Shown here: positions 62,400-64,000 of the stretch, in pieces | How positions within the stretch are numbered: position 1 is the stretch's first letter | Layout of the letters: the number at the start of each line of letters is the position of its first letter | NCBI GenBank assembly: GCA_024138025.1 | Contig: JAMXBD010003345.1 | Coordinates: 61,292 to 125,291, forward strand | Origin: Combretum micranthum | Taxonomy: Eukaryota; Streptophyta; Magnoliopsida; Myrtales; Combretaceae | Direction: 5' to 3' | Length of the DNA: 64,000 nucleotides | Program-made: the position numbers and the translations under genes | Notes under the pieces: generated by a model | The model's input: only the letters and a program-made list of their open reading frames with translations | Told to the model about the DNA's origin: nothing | Database searches by the model: none

Positions 62400-63165
62400 C
62401 ATGCTCACTCAATGAGGAATCAAAGACAATTTTGAAAAGATTCGAGCCATCCTTAACATGTAGTCACCTAAATCTATGAAAGATATGAAGAGGCTCACTT
62501 AAACGATAGCTACATTAAACAAAGTTATGTCAACCAATGTAGAATGATGCATAGAATTCTTTAAGATTTTCAAGAATCTGACATAATTCAAGTGGACTAA
62601 TCAATGTGAATCCATTTTCATGGAACTTAAGAATTTACTTACCACACCGCCAATATTAGCAAAGCTTATCTTAAGAGAAGAATTATTCTTGTACTTAGCG
62701 GTCAATGGCTAAGCTTTATCCTCATTCCTTGTCTCATCTGATGGAAGAGAGCATCGACTAATCTATTATGTGAGCCATATTTTGCAAAGACTTGAAGAAA
62801 GATATTCAAATGTTGAAAAGTTTGCCTTTGTAATAGTTATATTTACTAGAAGACTCAGGTCATATTGTGAAGCCCATCAGATCAATATTTTAGTTTACAA
62901 ACCTCTTAGGAATATTTCTCATAGATTGGATGCTTCTAGTAGTATGATGCCCTTAAACTTAGTGCCTTGGTATGTAGTACAAGGCCAAAGACATAATTAA
63001 AGCTTAAGCCCTTGCCAACTTTGTAGCCAAGCACACTAAGCCTCCTAAGGAATCTAAAGATGCTGATAAATAATAAGGAACTCTCCATGTGGATGGCTTA
63101 TCTAACCAAGAGGGAAACAGAGATAAATTAGTCCTTCAAGACTCATTTAACATCAATTTTTTTAC
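62400..63165 (+). pseudogene. Ty3/gypsy (probably Tat clade) reverse transcriptase-RNase H fragment
   Basis: Plus-strand pieces read CESIFMELKNLLTTPPILAK, then GREHRLIYYVSHILQRLEER, then LRSYCEAHQINILVYKPLRN, matching the end of reverse transcriptase and the RNase H of Ty3/gypsy elements (family patterns YYVS..L...E.RY, LR.YF.AH.I.V.T..PLR). A KA-ALANFVAKHT stretch near 63000 and LHVDGLSNQEGN near 63090 match the linker and the additional RNase H of the Tat group. Stops are present. No LTR of this element is recognised nearby. Confidence 0.82.
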
Positions 63166-63540
63166 CTCTTTAAGTGTTTGTTTTGCTAGCAAGAGCCTCC
63201 TCACTCCCTAACTTGGTTGGTCGCCTGACTTGCCATACGTTGTTGGGTTCGAAGCCATATTTTTCTACTTTACCACTTGGTTAGTAGATTCTAAGTCAGC
63301 TAGGTCATTAGTCGAATCGCTGCTACTTAAGCTCATCACCTTTCTTAGTCATATCATGATCAACATGAGAACCTCTATAGCTCTCAAGATAAGGGCTTGG
63401 GTACCCCTTTAGTCAATTTAACTTACTCTTACTAGACTTGGTTTTAATGAAGCATGAACCTCTTCTAGGTCCTTTATGTCTCACTAATTTCTACAATAGC
63501 AAATTGATTCCTCTTTGAAAATTGCAAACTTGGCACTACT
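63166..63540. other. Spacer left of the terminal LTR1
   Basis: Fairly balanced composition and no stop for 60 codons near 63230-63412, but no recognised domain. It may be further decayed Ty3/gypsy sequence. Confidence 0.35.
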
Positions 63541-64000
63541 TGTAAACCCCCAAATTTTTGGAATTAGTTTAAGCCTAAAACCCTAACCGGGAGTCAACCA
63601 GAGCTCTAAAGGTCAACAAAACCCTAGTTAGACGTAATAGCTCAAAGTTCGGCACTCCCGAATAAGAAACTCGGTGAGGATAAGTAGAAGTTTAGAATGC
63701 AAAATAGTGCGGAATTATCTAAGACAACATAAAAAGATCAATTAGTGAAACCGCAACTCGTCTCGGACCCAATGGACATGATTCTTGAAAACGTGTCCGG
63801 GATCCCGGAATATAAAAATATTCTGAATACACCGTTAAACTCATAAAAATACAAGGTTTTCAAAAATATCAATTTCGTAATTTTTCGTGAGTAAAATAAC
63901 AGATATTGCATTTTATACGCGTATTTTCTTACTACCGGTACTTTATTAGTCATATCTACTTTACATTTCACTATTCATTACTATTCTATACTATTCTTTT
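63541..64000 (+). mobile_element. LTR1 copy, 5' end, continuing past the window
   Basis: It starts TGTAAACCCCCAAATTTTT. It is co-linear with 101-560, sharing CCTAACCGG, AGTCAACCAGAG/AGTCAAACAGAA, GGTCAACAAAACCCTAGTT, AACGTGTCCG, ACGCGT and TTACTACCGGTACTTTA. The flank is CTACT. The TATA box and 3' end lie outside the window. Confidence 0.88.

Noticed and set aside
62770..63000. Possible host gene with a 76-codon frame
   Set aside because: The frame is the RNase H part of a Ty3/gypsy remnant (YSNVEKFAF, LRSYCEAHQI), not a host gene.

Overview
The window is AT-rich nuclear DNA from a flowering plant, most likely a eudicot. It shows no bacterial-style gene packing, it is dominated by Ty1/copia and Ty3/gypsy-type retrotransposon debris with exact 5-bp target duplications, and its one convincing host gene belongs to the plant-specific SIAMESE-related (SMR) cell-cycle inhibitor family. 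All boundaries were read by eye; no search or alignment program was run.

Layout. Bases 1-4072 hold one long LTR (family here called LTR1) with a complete second LTR1 inserted in it (101-3738, duplication ACGAG). Bases 4073-9241 hold a decayed minus-strand copia polyprotein (copia-1), split by a solo LTR of a second family, LTR2 (5727-8334, duplication CCTTC), and cut at 9242 by another LTR2 copy. A truncated minus-strand LTR1 ends at 13543. The quieter stretch 13544-21856 holds two MITE-like elements, the intronless SMR gene (16147-16548), a 166-bp tandem duplication, and a second copy of the SMR upstream region without a coding part. Bases 21857-29029 are an LTR2 solo LTR (duplication ATAGA) split by an LTR1 solo LTR (22753-27073, duplication ATCAT). 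LTR2-related fragments fill 29035-37786.

Bases 38384-49181 are a three-level nest: an LTR1-like solo LTR (LTR4, duplication CACCA) contains a complete but dead copia element (copia-2, 39165-46920, duplication CCAAA), whose 3' LTR contains a solo LTR starting TGTAGACACCCC (LTR3, 39253-41812, duplication AAACT). After a mostly featureless 5 kb come a head-to-head foldback repeat, a minus-strand LTR1 (55651-60345), a Harbinger-like MITE (61518-61904), a Ty3/gypsy RNase H fragment (62400-63165) and the start of another LTR1 at 63541.

How it fits together. Almost everything is layered mobile DNA around a single small cell-cycle gene. Two patterns stand out. The long LTR families keep a promoter, a splice donor and, after a conserved acceptor, a very short acidic, aromatic-rich reading frame. 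Several LTR families, including an unrelated copia element, also carry short GC-rich or hairpin cassettes that differ between families, and in copia-2 one of these is present in one LTR and absent from the other. Both are described in the findings as hypotheses.
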